NCBI GenBank assembly: GCA_031373695.1
Contig: JANMNC010000162.1
Span: forward strand, 1 to 26,227
Length of the DNA: 26,227 bases
Source of the DNA: Methylotenera_A sp031373695
GTDB lineage: Bacteria; Pseudomonadota; Gammaproteobacteria; Burkholderiales; Methylophilaceae
Reading direction: 5' to 3'
In this document: positions 7,865 through 14,814 of the stretch, piece by piece
Layout of the letters: the number at the start of each line of letters is the position of its first letter
Numbering within the stretch: position 1 is the stretch's first letter
Notes under the pieces: generated by a model
Seen by the model: the letters and a program-made list of their open reading frames with translations, nothing else
What the model was told of the DNA's origin: nothing
Database searches by the model: none
Program-made: the position numbers and the translations under genes

Positions 7865-8261
7865 AATCGTATTTAATATACTTAAACCTTGCATCGTCAT
7901 TGGGCGTACCTTCTAAAAATCCGCCTTCTTTAGCTGGTTGCCAGCCTATCACTTGTTCAATTTTGGTGGCCAATTCAAAATCTTTATCGGTAATGCCTTT
8001 AGCATCATGCGTGCATAATTTAACCACTACGAATGCGTAAGAAACCGTTAAATCGGGGTGGTGCCAAGCGGCTTCGGCTAAGTGCCCTACTGTATTAACC
8101 ACCATTAAGGTAGCTTTCCAGCCACTGGTTTTGTACTTACGGCGTATCCAGCCATTTTCTAAAAACCATTGTGGCAGCTCTGCTTCTAGCTTTTTAATGG
8201 TTTCTTGCTCTGAATAAACTTTGGGTGTCATAAGATTAGGTGTCATAAGTTTGGCAGTCAT
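7863..8261 (-). CDS. Pterin-4a-carbinolamine dehydratase (PCD/DCoH) family protein
   Basis: 132 aa from ATG 8261. The family core is ~100 aa and begins near VYSEQE, so ATG 8246 or 8231 are equally possible starts. Active-site motifs are complete: HLAEAAWHHP (H67, H68, P69) and the second half VKLCTHDAKGIT with its conserved His, plus an ITDKDFELATKIE helix. In other bacteria PCD dehydrates 4a-hydroxy-tetrahydropterin. Here there is no visible phenylalanine hydroxylase; the gene is the last of a minus-strand run of methylofuran/H4MPT-type genes, and PCD homologues are known from H4MPT clusters of methylotrophs. A role in pterin cofactor synthesis or recycling is therefore inferred. The N-terminus consists of three imperfect 5-residue repeats (MTAKL, MTPNL, MTPKV). 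Confidence 0.88.
   Translation of the reverse strand: MTAKLMTPNLMTPKVYSEQETIKKLEAELPQWFLENGWIRRKYKTSGWKATLMVVNTVGHLAEAAWHHPDLTVSYAFVVVKLCTHDAKGITDKDFELATKIEQVIGWQPAKEGGFLEGTPNDDARFKYIKYD
8217..8261 (-). repeat. Three imperfect 15-bp repeats carrying three in-frame ATG codons
   Basis: On the minus strand: ATGACTGCCAAACTT (8261-8247), ATGACACCTAATCTT (8246-8232) and ATGACACCCAAAGTT (8231-8217). Each unit begins with ATG in the same frame at the 5' end of the dehydratase gene. The units differ by a few substitutions, suggesting an old duplication. Confidence 0.85.
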
Positions 8262-8297
8262 CAGCTTAGTTGTTATTGGCTAATATTTTGTTAGGTA

Positions 8298-8912
8298 TTA
8301 AAGTAATTTTGCACTAACTTTAGCTAGCATTGCTTCGTCAAGGCCTTTTTCAAATGGCACATAATCGGTTTTTTTCACTATCCAAGATACAAACGACTTA
8401 TTCAGCACAAACTCACTAAAAGCAGGGTCAATCAAACCATCTTTAGTGGCTATTTTTAAGCTAAGCTCCGTTCCATCTGGCCTATCTGATTTAACTAATA
8501 CCAAGTGTTGTGCATTAAGTTTATCCGCTAACCAAGCCGCTAAACTATCAGAAGTTACATCCCAGCTTTGCGGAATGCTATCGTTACTAAGCACCATTTT
8601 ACTGGGTAGCCAGACTATAGCGCGATGCTGCCAAGTGCGTTCTGCAATTTCTAGCTCGCTATTGGCTGTGGCTAATAATGGGTTCAAATTGGCTAGCAAT
8701 AAGCCATATTGATCCATTGCCAATACTGCAAGCCTATGCGCACAGGCATCACTAATTTTAGAAAGTTTTTGTGAATCGCGTACTGCATTAGCAAATACAC
8801 CACCACCTGGTACGATAACGATGTTGCCATCGCTAAATTTTGCAAATATTTGTAACCAACGTTCAAGCTCAGGCGAGCCTAGCAAGCTCCCGCCAATTTT
8901 TACTACCCACAT
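8298..8912 (-). CDS. Amino-acid-kinase-family enzyme, MfnE-like (methylofuran biosynthesis)
   Basis: 204 aa. I choose ATG 8912 over ATG 8939 because it has AAGGG about 8 bases upstream and gives MWVVKIGGSLLG, the normal family N-terminus. Phosphate-binding glycine loops KIGGSLLGS (5-13) and VPGGGVFAN (about 34-42) are typical of the aspartate/glutamate/uridylate kinase fold, and a C-terminal LVLVKSDRPDGTEL segment would complete the nucleotide site. In methanogens the member MfnE phosphorylates 5-(aminomethyl)-3-furanmethanol phosphate to the diphosphate used by MfnF. An MfnF-like gene lies two genes upstream, so an equivalent role here is likely. The protein is short for an amino-acid kinase (usually 230-300 aa), as MfnE-type members are. 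Confidence 0.78.
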   Translation of the reverse strand: MWVVKIGGSLLGSPELERWLQIFAKFSDGNIVIVPGGGVFANAVRDSQKLSKISDACAHRLAVLAMDQYGLLLANLNPLLATANSELEIAERTWQHRAIVWLPSKMVLSNDSIPQSWDVTSDSLAAWLADKLNAQHLVLVKSDRPDGTELSLKIATKDGLIDPAFSEFVLNKSFVSWIVKKTDYVPFEKGLDEAMLAKVSAKLL

Positions 8913-8957
8913 GAATGGACCCTTAAATTTCTTTTCCATTGCGGCGCTGATTATTCC

Positions 8958-8983
8958 TTTCTTCTTAACTCGTTAAGAAGAAA
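8958..8983. repeat. Perfect 12-bp inverted repeat (near-palindrome)
   Basis: TTTCTTCTTAAC (8958-8969), TC, GTTAAGAAGAAA (8972-8983). It lies between pabB and the MfnE-like gene, 46 bp upstream of the latter's start. On the minus strand it is followed by GGAATAATC rather than a T-run, so it is not an ordinary terminator. It may be an operator, an mRNA-processing or stabilising hairpin, or a weak attenuator. Confidence 0.6.
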
Positions 8984-9076
8984 AATTTGATAACTAAAAA
9001 TTTATCACGCTTAAATATGGCCCTGATTTTTATTGTTGTTGTAGTTTTTATTGTTATTCATAATTAAGAAGCTTAA

Positions 9077-10504
9077 TCAGAGCCTCATAAAAAATTGTAT
9101 TATTGTATTTAAATTAGACGCTTTGTCTAAAGTCTCAGCGTATTCTTTAGTTACTTCCGAGTCGGCTACTATACCACCTCCCGCATAAAAACTAAGTTCG
9201 TTTTTACAAATAACCGCGGTGCGTATGGCAATATTGGTATCCATATTACCGTCATAACCAATATAGCCAATAGCGCCACAATAAAGCCCACGGCGGTGCG
9301 GTTCTAGCTCTTCTATAATTTGCATGGCACGCAATTTTGGCGCGCCAGTAATCGATCCACCAGGAAAGCAGCCCCGCAACACATCTACTGCTGATGCGCC
9401 CTGCTTGATTTTACCCACCACAATACTGACTAAATGATGCACGTTAGCAAAGCTTTGCAATTGAAACAATTTAGTGGTTTTAACTGAGCCAAGCACACAA
9501 TTTTTGCCTAAATCGTTACGCAGCAAATCCACAATCATCACGTTTTCGGCTTTGTCTTTTACACTATTTATAAGTGCTTGCGCATTGGCTAAATCTTGCG
9601 CTGCATCTGCCGATCTTGGCCGCGTACCTTTGATGGGGCGGGTTTCCACATGGCTGCCATCAGTTTGTAAAAAACGCTCAGGTGAGTTTGATAACACTTG
9701 AAACTGCTCAGCATTGTTAAGCGGTAAATTCATGTAGGCCATAAATGGCGCAGGGCTAATTTCACGTAATTTTTTATAGGCCTGCCAACTGTCACCACTT
9801 ACTTGGGCTGAAAAACGTTGCGCCAAATTAACTTGGTAACAATCACCATCGTTAATATACTGTTTTACTTGGGCAAATGCTTGGCCATATTGCTGCTGGC
9901 TAAGGTTAGAGCTTACTGGCGATTTAACTACAAATTCAGAGCTTAAGTGATTAGATTCTGAAGCGGGCCTGAGAGGCTTATTAAATAAGGCTTGCAGAGC
10001 ATCCATTTTCTCTCGTGTGCCTGCATGCATGCAGTGTGAAACCAAAACACTGCGTTTTTCACGATGATCGACCACCACAGCCCAATCGTAAATGCCCATC
10101 ATCATGTCGGGCACTGGCTCAGCCATGGTGGCATTTGGCAGCTTTTCTAGCCTACGACCTAAATCATAAGCAAAATAGCCTAATGCACCGCCGCTAAATG
10201 GATAATCTGTTTTGGGTGCTTGATATTGGTTTAGCAAACTTTTAAGTAGGTAAAATGGGTCATCTTCAGAATAAGTGACTGTAGCATTTTGATTGATTTC
10301 TGTTAGCTTACCCGTGGTAACTACTGTTATAAACGGCTCTGCTGCAATAATATCGTAGCGGCCATATTGGCTGCCAGCCTTGCCAGTAGCAGAGTTAACC
10401 ATCTGGCCACTATCTAACATAATAGCCCAAGCTTGATTAGCAATGCGTTCAAACAGCGCAGCGCTATCGTGGTGGTAGCTTAATTGGTGCGTGATTAAGC
10501 TCAT
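9077..10504 (-). CDS. pabB: Aminodeoxychorismate synthase component I (PabB)
   Basis: 475 aa, the usual length of the chorismate-utilising family. It converts chorismate plus ammonia to 4-amino-4-deoxychorismate, the precursor of p-aminobenzoate. The C-terminal chorismate-binding domain is complete: YQVNLAQRF, SPERFL, PIKGTRPR (K292), VDLLRNDLG, FPGGSITGAPK, GGGIVADSEVTKEY. The Lys in PIKGT is the nucleophile of PabB; anthranilate synthase (TrpE) has Ala there, which decides between the two. ATG 10504 overlaps the stop of the upstream MfnF-like gene (ATGA). In methylotrophs pABA is also the substrate of the RFAP synthase step of H4MPT synthesis, so the placement makes sense. No pabC or pabA is visible here. 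Confidence 0.92.
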   Translation of the reverse strand: MSLITHQLSYHHDSAALFERIANQAWAIMLDSGQMVNSATGKAGSQYGRYDIIAAEPFITVVTTGKLTEINQNATVTYSEDDPFYLLKSLLNQYQAPKTDYPFSGGALGYFAYDLGRRLEKLPNATMAEPVPDMMMGIYDWAVVVDHREKRSVLVSHCMHAGTREKMDALQALFNKPLRPASESNHLSSEFVVKSPVSSNLSQQQYGQAFAQVKQYINDGDCYQVNLAQRFSAQVSGDSWQAYKKLREISPAPFMAYMNLPLNNAEQFQVLSNSPERFLQTDGSHVETRPIKGTRPRSADAAQDLANAQALINSVKDKAENVMIVDLLRNDLGKNCVLGSVKTTKLFQLQSFANVHHLVSIVVGKIKQGASAVDVLRGCFPGGSITGAPKLRAMQIIEELEPHRRGLYCGAIGYIGYDGNMDTNIAIRTAVICKNELSFYAGGGIVADSEVTKEYAETLDKASNLNTIIQFFMRL

Positions 10505-11703
10505 GCTTTAACCTGATTATTTAACGAACGGTTTTCTAACAAACCGTTATCTTGCAATCTTAAACGAGCAACCGCATATGCGGGCAGACATACCTCAATA
10601 GCGGCTTGGTGATTTGGGTCAATATTTTGCGTTATTGATGTAATTGACTGATACGCACAATTGAGCTCTGCCGCTATAGATTTCACCAAAAAACTTCCAG
10701 CACCCGCACCAACAATAGTCATATTGAGCTTTAGATGTCTTAAAACCGCTGTTTTAATTTGAGTTATTTGCAAGGCCCTGCAATCAAGCGCTAAGTTTTT
10801 CCATTTTTTTAGTGATTGATTTTGCATGCCATCTAATCTATCCAAATTGTTCACGTTTAAATCATGCACATCGTGCCCTACCATACGCGCTAGCCGCCTT
10901 GCAGATTCTAGCTGCGATTTACCTTTACCATCGGCTGTTTCAGCCAGATCAAATTGCGCATTAAGCTCGTCAGTTAGTCTGTAAACATCGGCCATGGTTG
11001 CAAAATATTCTGCAGCCACATTTATTTCACTATTTTCAAAAGGTAATTTTTGCGCCAGCGCCATGATGGGTGTGCGCACCACTCCAGTGTATACCAGCGT
11101 ATCCTTGCTCAACCTAGCGGCATCCGACAAAGCATCTGTCTGCACTTTGCCAGAAATAATTGCAATAATATCCGTAGTGGTGCTACCGATATCAATCAGC
11201 AAAGCATCTTTAACCTGCATGGCAAGCAGGCTGGCGCTAGCGTGCCAATTAGTAGATGCAATATTTTCAGTAAAATACGGCACCTGTTGCAGCGCCACAA
11301 AACCGCTATTGGCGGCATAAAACATGACGTGTTCATCCAAGTTTTCCGCACAAGCTGGCCTCGCCTGATTGCCTAGCTTTTCGTGACAGCCTAGTTTTTG
11401 CTGACAGAAAAGTGCTATTTTGCAAACACCTTCATGTCGATTCGCAAATAAATCTACCAGCTCACCTGTCATGGTAATTGCATGTGCTGCGCTTGAAGCT
11501 TTTATTTTAAAGGCTTGCAGCGCATCATTAATAGCCGTTTCTAAATAATTTAAGCCACGCCATAATGGGCAAGCCAGTTGCACGCTACTGATAAAATCAC
11601 CTTGAGTGTTTAGCAATACGGCTTTCAAGTGCGCGCCACCGATATCCCAACCAATGACATAAGGCCTAGGATTACACGGCTCTGGCATGAAGCGATTAGG
11701 CAT
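10501..11703 (-). CDS. H4MPT-linked C1 pathway protein, hydantoinase/actin-like fold, MfnF-like
   Basis: 400 aa. The N-terminal VIGWDIGGAHLKAVLL (16-31) and the central DALLIDIGSTTTDIIAI are phosphate-binding loops of the hydantoinase/oxoprolinase (actin-like) superfamily; RLARMVGHDVHD and VGAGAGSFLV follow. This is the family known as 'H4MPT-linked C1 transfer pathway protein' (TIGR03123-type). Its archaeal member MfnF couples the activated furan diphosphate to (glutamyl)tyramine in methanofuran synthesis. The gene overlaps the upstream ATP-grasp gene by 8 bp and pabB by 4 bp, so the three are tightly coupled. Alternative start: ATG 11688. By analogy it makes the core of methylofuran, the formyl carrier of the Fhc complex; the exact substrate is not provable from sequence. 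Confidence 0.85.
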   Translation of the reverse strand: MPNRFMPEPCNPRPYVIGWDIGGAHLKAVLLNTQGDFISSVQLACPLWRGLNYLETAINDALQAFKIKASSAAHAITMTGELVDLFANRHEGVCKIALFCQQKLGCHEKLGNQARPACAENLDEHVMFYAANSGFVALQQVPYFTENIASTNWHASASLLAMQVKDALLIDIGSTTTDIIAIISGKVQTDALSDAARLSKDTLVYTGVVRTPIMALAQKLPFENSEINVAAEYFATMADVYRLTDELNAQFDLAETADGKGKSQLESARRLARMVGHDVHDLNVNNLDRLDGMQNQSLKKWKNLALDCRALQITQIKTAVLRHLKLNMTIVGAGAGSFLVKSIAAELNCAYQSITSITQNIDPNHQAAIEVCLPAYAVARLRLQDNGLLENRSLNNQVKA

Positions 11704-12712
11704 TTATGTTAACCACATTGCGTTGCAAAACTGGCCATTTAAATTGAGCTTTGGTCAGTGTATTAATAATTAACTCGGCCGGATTTAAACCTGTGGCTTC
11801 GCGCAAACCACAGTAGCTGGTGGTTAACCGTGGGTTAATTTCAACCAGTGTAATTTGCGCATCATGCACAATCACATCAATACCTATATAGCCCGCTAAA
11901 TCGGGCACTAGCTTTGAAGCCAGTTGCGCTACTTGCTGGGCTAATAATTCAAACTGTACCCAATGCGCTTGCATGGCGTTTACCACTATGCCTTTAAATT
12001 GTAGTTTGTTATGGGTGAGTTTTATTAACTGCAAATTGCAGCTTAACACCTGCGCAGTACCACCGTGCATAACGCAAGAAATACTAGCTGCAATGCCTTC
12101 TAAATAAGGCTGTACCACATGTGTATGCTGTTTATTATTGTGCACAATCCAGTCGCTTAAATCGTTAGCTGTTTCAAAATAAAAAGTATCATCACAGCCA
12201 GCACCATCATCAGGTTTGGCTATGTAGCTAGCCTCTATTTTAGGCCAGTTTTCAAAGCTATAAGTTGGTATTGTAGCAATACCAGCTTGCTTACATGCCA
12301 AAAAAGTAGCTAATTTAGAGCTAAAAGTCTTTATAGAGGCAGGCCCACAACCCAATACCAGCGCGCCTTGCAGGGCAGCTATTTGTATTAGCTTTTGCAG
12401 TATATGATTCGTTTCTGGTGCTATCAACCAAACCGCATCAGCGGCTTTTATTTGGGTTGCCCATACTTGCCAAACATTATCATCTGCCTGCACAAGTACA
12501 TAATCATTGCAATTTTTTGGTGGGCTTAAACGCGCATCTAGCGTAGTGCTAATGTGATACGGCAACTGTGACAAATCACTCAACAGAGCATCGCGCATAA
12601 GTTGCGCCTCTGGCAGCAAATTATTAGGTAAATCTGCGTGATTAAAACCACCTGCTGTGATAAATTCACACACAAATATTTTTTTGATTGTTATGTCAGG
12701 CAGCTCGTGCAA
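11696..12712 (-). CDS. ATP-grasp ligase, MfnD-like (glutamate ligation in methylofuran synthesis)
   Basis: 338 aa from TTG 12712. Homology seems to begin at KKIFVCEFITAGG, so a start near there (GTG 12673, 325 aa) is also possible. ATP-grasp elements are YIAKPDDGAGCDD for nucleotide/phosphate binding, VVQPYLEG, and the metal-binding IDVIVHDAQITLVEINPRLTTSY. MfnD of methanogens is an ATP-grasp enzyme that adds L-glutamate to tyramine. First position in an operon with MfnF- and MfnE-like genes suggests the same step or the bacterial equivalent. Its predicted 5' end overlaps that of the divergent HisA/F-like gene by 6 bp if TTG 12712 is used. Carbamoyl-phosphate-synthase-like or D-Ala ligase roles are less likely. 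Confidence 0.8.
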   Translation of the reverse strand: MHELPDITIKKIFVCEFITAGGFNHADLPNNLLPEAQLMRDALLSDLSQLPYHISTTLDARLSPPKNCNDYVLVQADDNVWQVWATQIKAADAVWLIAPETNHILQKLIQIAALQGALVLGCGPASIKTFSSKLATFLACKQAGIATIPTYSFENWPKIEASYIAKPDDGAGCDDTFYFETANDLSDWIVHNNKQHTHVVQPYLEGIAASISCVMHGGTAQVLSCNLQLIKLTHNKLQFKGIVVNAMQAHWVQFELLAQQVAQLASKLVPDLAGYIGIDVIVHDAQITLVEINPRLTTSYCGLREATGLNPAELIINTLTKAQFKWPVLQRNVVNINA

Positions 12713-13435
12713 ATTATTCCCGTTGTAGATTTAATGCAAGGCCAAGTAGTGCATGCAAAGCGCGGTATTCGTAGCCAATATCAGCCTATACAATCTGATT
12801 TATGCAACAGCAGTGCGCCGCTCGCTATTATTGAAGCATTATTGAAATTATACCCATTTCAAACGCTATACATTGCAGATTTAGATGCCATTTTAGGCGT
12901 TGGTAATCATAATGAATTAATTACACATATTAGCGAAATTTATCCCCAGCTAACAATATGGCTAGATTGTGGCATCAGACAAGTCAACGCTCGCGCCTTG
13001 TATCAAAGCCACAATATTAGGCCGGTAGTTGGTTCTGAAAATATTGCTAATTTACAAGATTATCGCGCTATTAGTTATGGTTGCGAAAGCCAGCATGTGC
13101 TTTCGTTGGATTATTCTGCCACTAGCGCAATGGGCATAGCTGAATTGCATAATGCAGCGCGTTTTTGGCCAGATGACACCATTTGTATGACACTCAATGC
13201 GGTGGGCAACACGCAAGGCGTTGATTTAGAAAGGCTCAACAATTTAATGCTGCTTAATCGTGCAAGAAAAAATCACTCTCATCTATATGCTGCTGGCGGT
13301 GTACGCAATATGGCAGATATTGAAGCGTTAGAGAAAATGGGCATTACGGGTGTGCTAGTAGCAACAGCACTGCATGCTGGCAAATTAAGTAAAGCAGATA
13401 TTGAGCATATACATGCAATAAAAAACCCGAGCTAG
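12707..13435 (+). CDS. HisA/HisF-family TIM-barrel protein of unknown function (methylotroph/methanogen type)
   Basis: 242 aa from GTG 12707, chosen over the upstream in-frame ATG 12638. It has AGG about 10 bases upstream, gives the normal MQIIPVVDLMQGQVVHAKRG N-terminus, and avoids a long overlap with the divergent ATP-grasp gene. HisA features are the first acidic residue D8 (VVDL), a second one at D135 (LSLDYSA), and the phosphate-binding YAAGGVR and GVLVATALHAG loops. True HisA would sit with hisF/hisH and keep the VDxR region. This divergent type (TIGR00734-like, hisA/hisF-related) is found in methanogens and in H4MPT-using bacteria, which points to a sugar-phosphate isomerase or ring-forming step in cofactor synthesis. 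That function is inference. It is the only plus-strand gene in the cofactor block. Confidence 0.85.
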   Translation: MQIIPVVDLMQGQVVHAKRGIRSQYQPIQSDLCNSSAPLAIIEALLKLYPFQTLYIADLDAILGVGNHNELITHISEIYPQLTIWLDCGIRQVNARALYQSHNIRPVVGSENIANLQDYRAISYGCESQHVLSLDYSATSAMGIAELHNAARFWPDDTICMTLNAVGNTQGVDLERLNNLMLLNRARKNHSHLYAAGGVRNMADIEALEKMGITGVLVATALHAGKLSKADIEHIHAIKNPS

Positions 13436-13445
13436 CCCGGGTTTT
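13422..13445. terminator. Bidirectional terminator between HisA/F-like gene and hpi
   Basis: The stem AAAACCCG (13422-13429)/CGGGTTTT (13438-13445) has an 8-nt loop. The hairpin overlaps the stop codon of the plus-strand gene. T-runs occur on both strands, so it can also end the hpi transcript arriving from the right. Confidence 0.8.
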
Positions 13446-13499
13446 AAATTCATATTTACTTAAAAATATTTATGCTTAAAGTAACTTATTTAAGATAAC

Positions 13500-14036
13500 T
13501 TATTCTAGGTTTGCGTGAATCGCACGCATACCTTCTTCTGTAAGGCCTTTTGCAGCAATCAAATCAGCAATCGCAGCTTCTAAGAAAATTAAAGTTGAAA
13601 GTTCAAATTGTGAACCCATTGGCATTGCTTGAGTAAGTGGAAAACTGTCATCTTGACCAATTTGAATGACTAAATCAGCAACATCTGCCATTGCAGAAGA
13701 TTTTTTCATTGAAATAACCGCTAGTTTTGCACCAACTGATTTTGCTTTTTTAACAAATGGTAATAATGTTTCAGTGCCGCCAGAGCCAGAAACTAATAAT
13801 AGTAAATCACCCGCTTTAATCGCTGGCGTTACCACTTCACCAATCATGCTCACGGTATAGCCAGAGTGAACTAAACGCATAGCAAAAAAACGTGAAACCA
13901 ATAGTGAGCGCCCTGCGCCACCAATAAATATGCGGCCAGCTTGGCCAACTAAAGCTAGTAAGTCTGCTGCTTTAGAATTATCGGTCACAGCCAAAATACC
14001 TGCTAATTTATCTAAAATGAGTTTTTGATGATCCAT
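13500..14036 (-). CDS. hpi: 6-phospho-3-hexuloisomerase
   Basis: 178 aa, the normal family length. It isomerises D-arabino-3-hexulose 6-phosphate to fructose 6-phosphate, the second RuMP step, in the cytoplasm. It is a single SIS domain: IFIGGAGRSLLVSRFFAMRL (about 36-55), GEVVTPAIKAGDLLLLVSGSGGT with the Ser/Gly sugar-phosphate loop, and VISMKKSSAMADVADLVIQI. The conserved end GSQFELSTLIFLEA contains the Glu region used in isomerisation. ATG 14036 has AAGGAC 6 bases upstream. It lies downstream of hps, separated by the hps terminator, so it either uses its own promoter or depends on read-through. The Ala/Lys/Val-rich composition resembles hps and tal and fits high expression. Confidence 0.95.
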   Translation of the reverse strand: MDHQKLILDKLAGILAVTDNSKAADLLALVGQAGRIFIGGAGRSLLVSRFFAMRLVHSGYTVSMIGEVVTPAIKAGDLLLLVSGSGGTETLLPFVKKAKSVGAKLAVISMKKSSAMADVADLVIQIGQDDSFPLTQAMPMGSQFELSTLIFLEAAIADLIAAKGLTEEGMRAIHANLE

Positions 14037-14095
14037 TTTGTGTCCTTTTTAATCTCGTTTAAAGTAACTTTATTTGAATAAATAATATGCCAATA

Positions 14096-14129
14096 AAAAA
14101 TCCCGACACATTACTGAGTCGGGATTTTT
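14096..14129 (-). terminator. Rho-independent terminator downstream of hps
   Basis: A 12-bp stem AAAAATCCCGAC (14096-14107)/GTCGGGATTTTT (14118-14129) with a 10-nt loop and T-runs in both directions. It sits between hps and hpi. It may allow partial read-through and so set the hps:hpi ratio, or hpi may have its own promoter in 14037-14095. Confidence 0.85.
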
Positions 14130-14181
14130 ATTTACCTACACTTTTTAATGCAATCAATAATAACTTATTGATTACCGTTAA

Positions 14182-14814
14182 TTAAGCGTGAGCGATTGCA
14201 GTGATTTCAGCAGCAGAAGCAGCAGGATCAGCAGCGCCGTAGATAGCAGCACCAGCAACAATGATAGTAGCACCTGCATCACGTACCTGAGCAGCTGTAG
14301 AAGCTTTAACGCCACCAGCAACTGAGATTTCAACGCCTAGGTTTAATGCAGCAACCATAGCTAAATCGGTAAATGGTGTTTGACCAGCAGCTTGTTGATC
14401 TAAACCAGTGTGAACGCCAATGATGTGTGCGCCAGCAGCAACAACTGCTTTAGTAACAGCAGCTTTATCAGCAACGTTGATCAAATCAACTTGAGCTTTT
14501 TTGCCGTATTTGTTTGCAACATCGATTACACCTTTGATAGTACCGATATCAGCACAACCAAGAACTGTACAGATATCTGCACCAGCTTTGTAGAATGGCT
14601 CAGCTTCGTAGAAACCAGCATCCATAGTTTTTAAGTCAACTAAGATTTGGTTGTTAGGAAATTTAGCACGTAATGTTTCTAGTAATTTAACACCGTTATG
14701 CTTAATGCATGGTGTACCGATTTCTAAAATATCTACGTGTGGAGCTACTGCAGTTGCTAAAGCAACTGTTGCGTCAAAATCTAATGAATCTAAAGCCATT
14801 TGGGTTAAAGCCAT
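14182..14814 (-). CDS. hps: 3-hexulose-6-phosphate synthase
   Basis: 210 aa, exactly the family size. It fixes formaldehyde onto ribulose 5-phosphate to give 3-hexulose 6-phosphate, the entry of the RuMP cycle. It belongs to the OMP-decarboxylase superfamily: the DxKxxD motif is D60-L-K62-T-M-D65 (ILVDLKTMDAG), preceded by EIGTPCIKHNG and followed by the phosphate-binding VAGGVKAS and IIVAGAAIYGA loops. The start ATG 14814 has a strong GGAGAG ribosome binding site 8 bases upstream. Codon use is restricted (GCT/GCA, GTA/GTT, AAC), as in highly expressed genes. Transcription probably starts in the 350-bp upstream region and ends at the hairpin 14096-14129. Confidence 0.97.
   Translation of the reverse strand: MALTQMALDSLDFDATVALATAVAPHVDILEIGTPCIKHNGVKLLETLRAKFPNNQILVDLKTMDAGFYEAEPFYKAGADICTVLGCADIGTIKGVIDVANKYGKKAQVDLINVADKAAVTKAVVAAGAHIIGVHTGLDQQAAGQTPFTDLAMVAALNLGVEISVAGGVKASTAAQVRDAGATIIVAGAAIYGAADPAASAAEITAIAHA

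Noticed and set aside
8913..8939. Longer start (ATG 8939) for the MfnE-like kinase
   Set aside because: The extension MEKKFKGPF is not family-like, and AAGGG is correctly placed for ATG 8912.
9077..10504. Anthranilate synthase component I (TrpE) for this gene
   Set aside because: The active-site motif is PIKGT with the PabB lysine; TrpE has Ala at that position.
11050..11376. Plus-strand ORFs opposite the MfnF-like gene (10994-11320, 11050-11376)
   Set aside because: Composition is Cys/His/Asn-rich without motifs, and they lie fully antisense to a well-supported gene.
12638..12706. Longer start (ATG 12638) for the HisA/F-like gene
   Set aside because: It would add 23 residues unlike any HisA N-terminus and overlap the divergent ATP-grasp gene by ~75 bp; GTG 12707 gives the canonical N-terminus.
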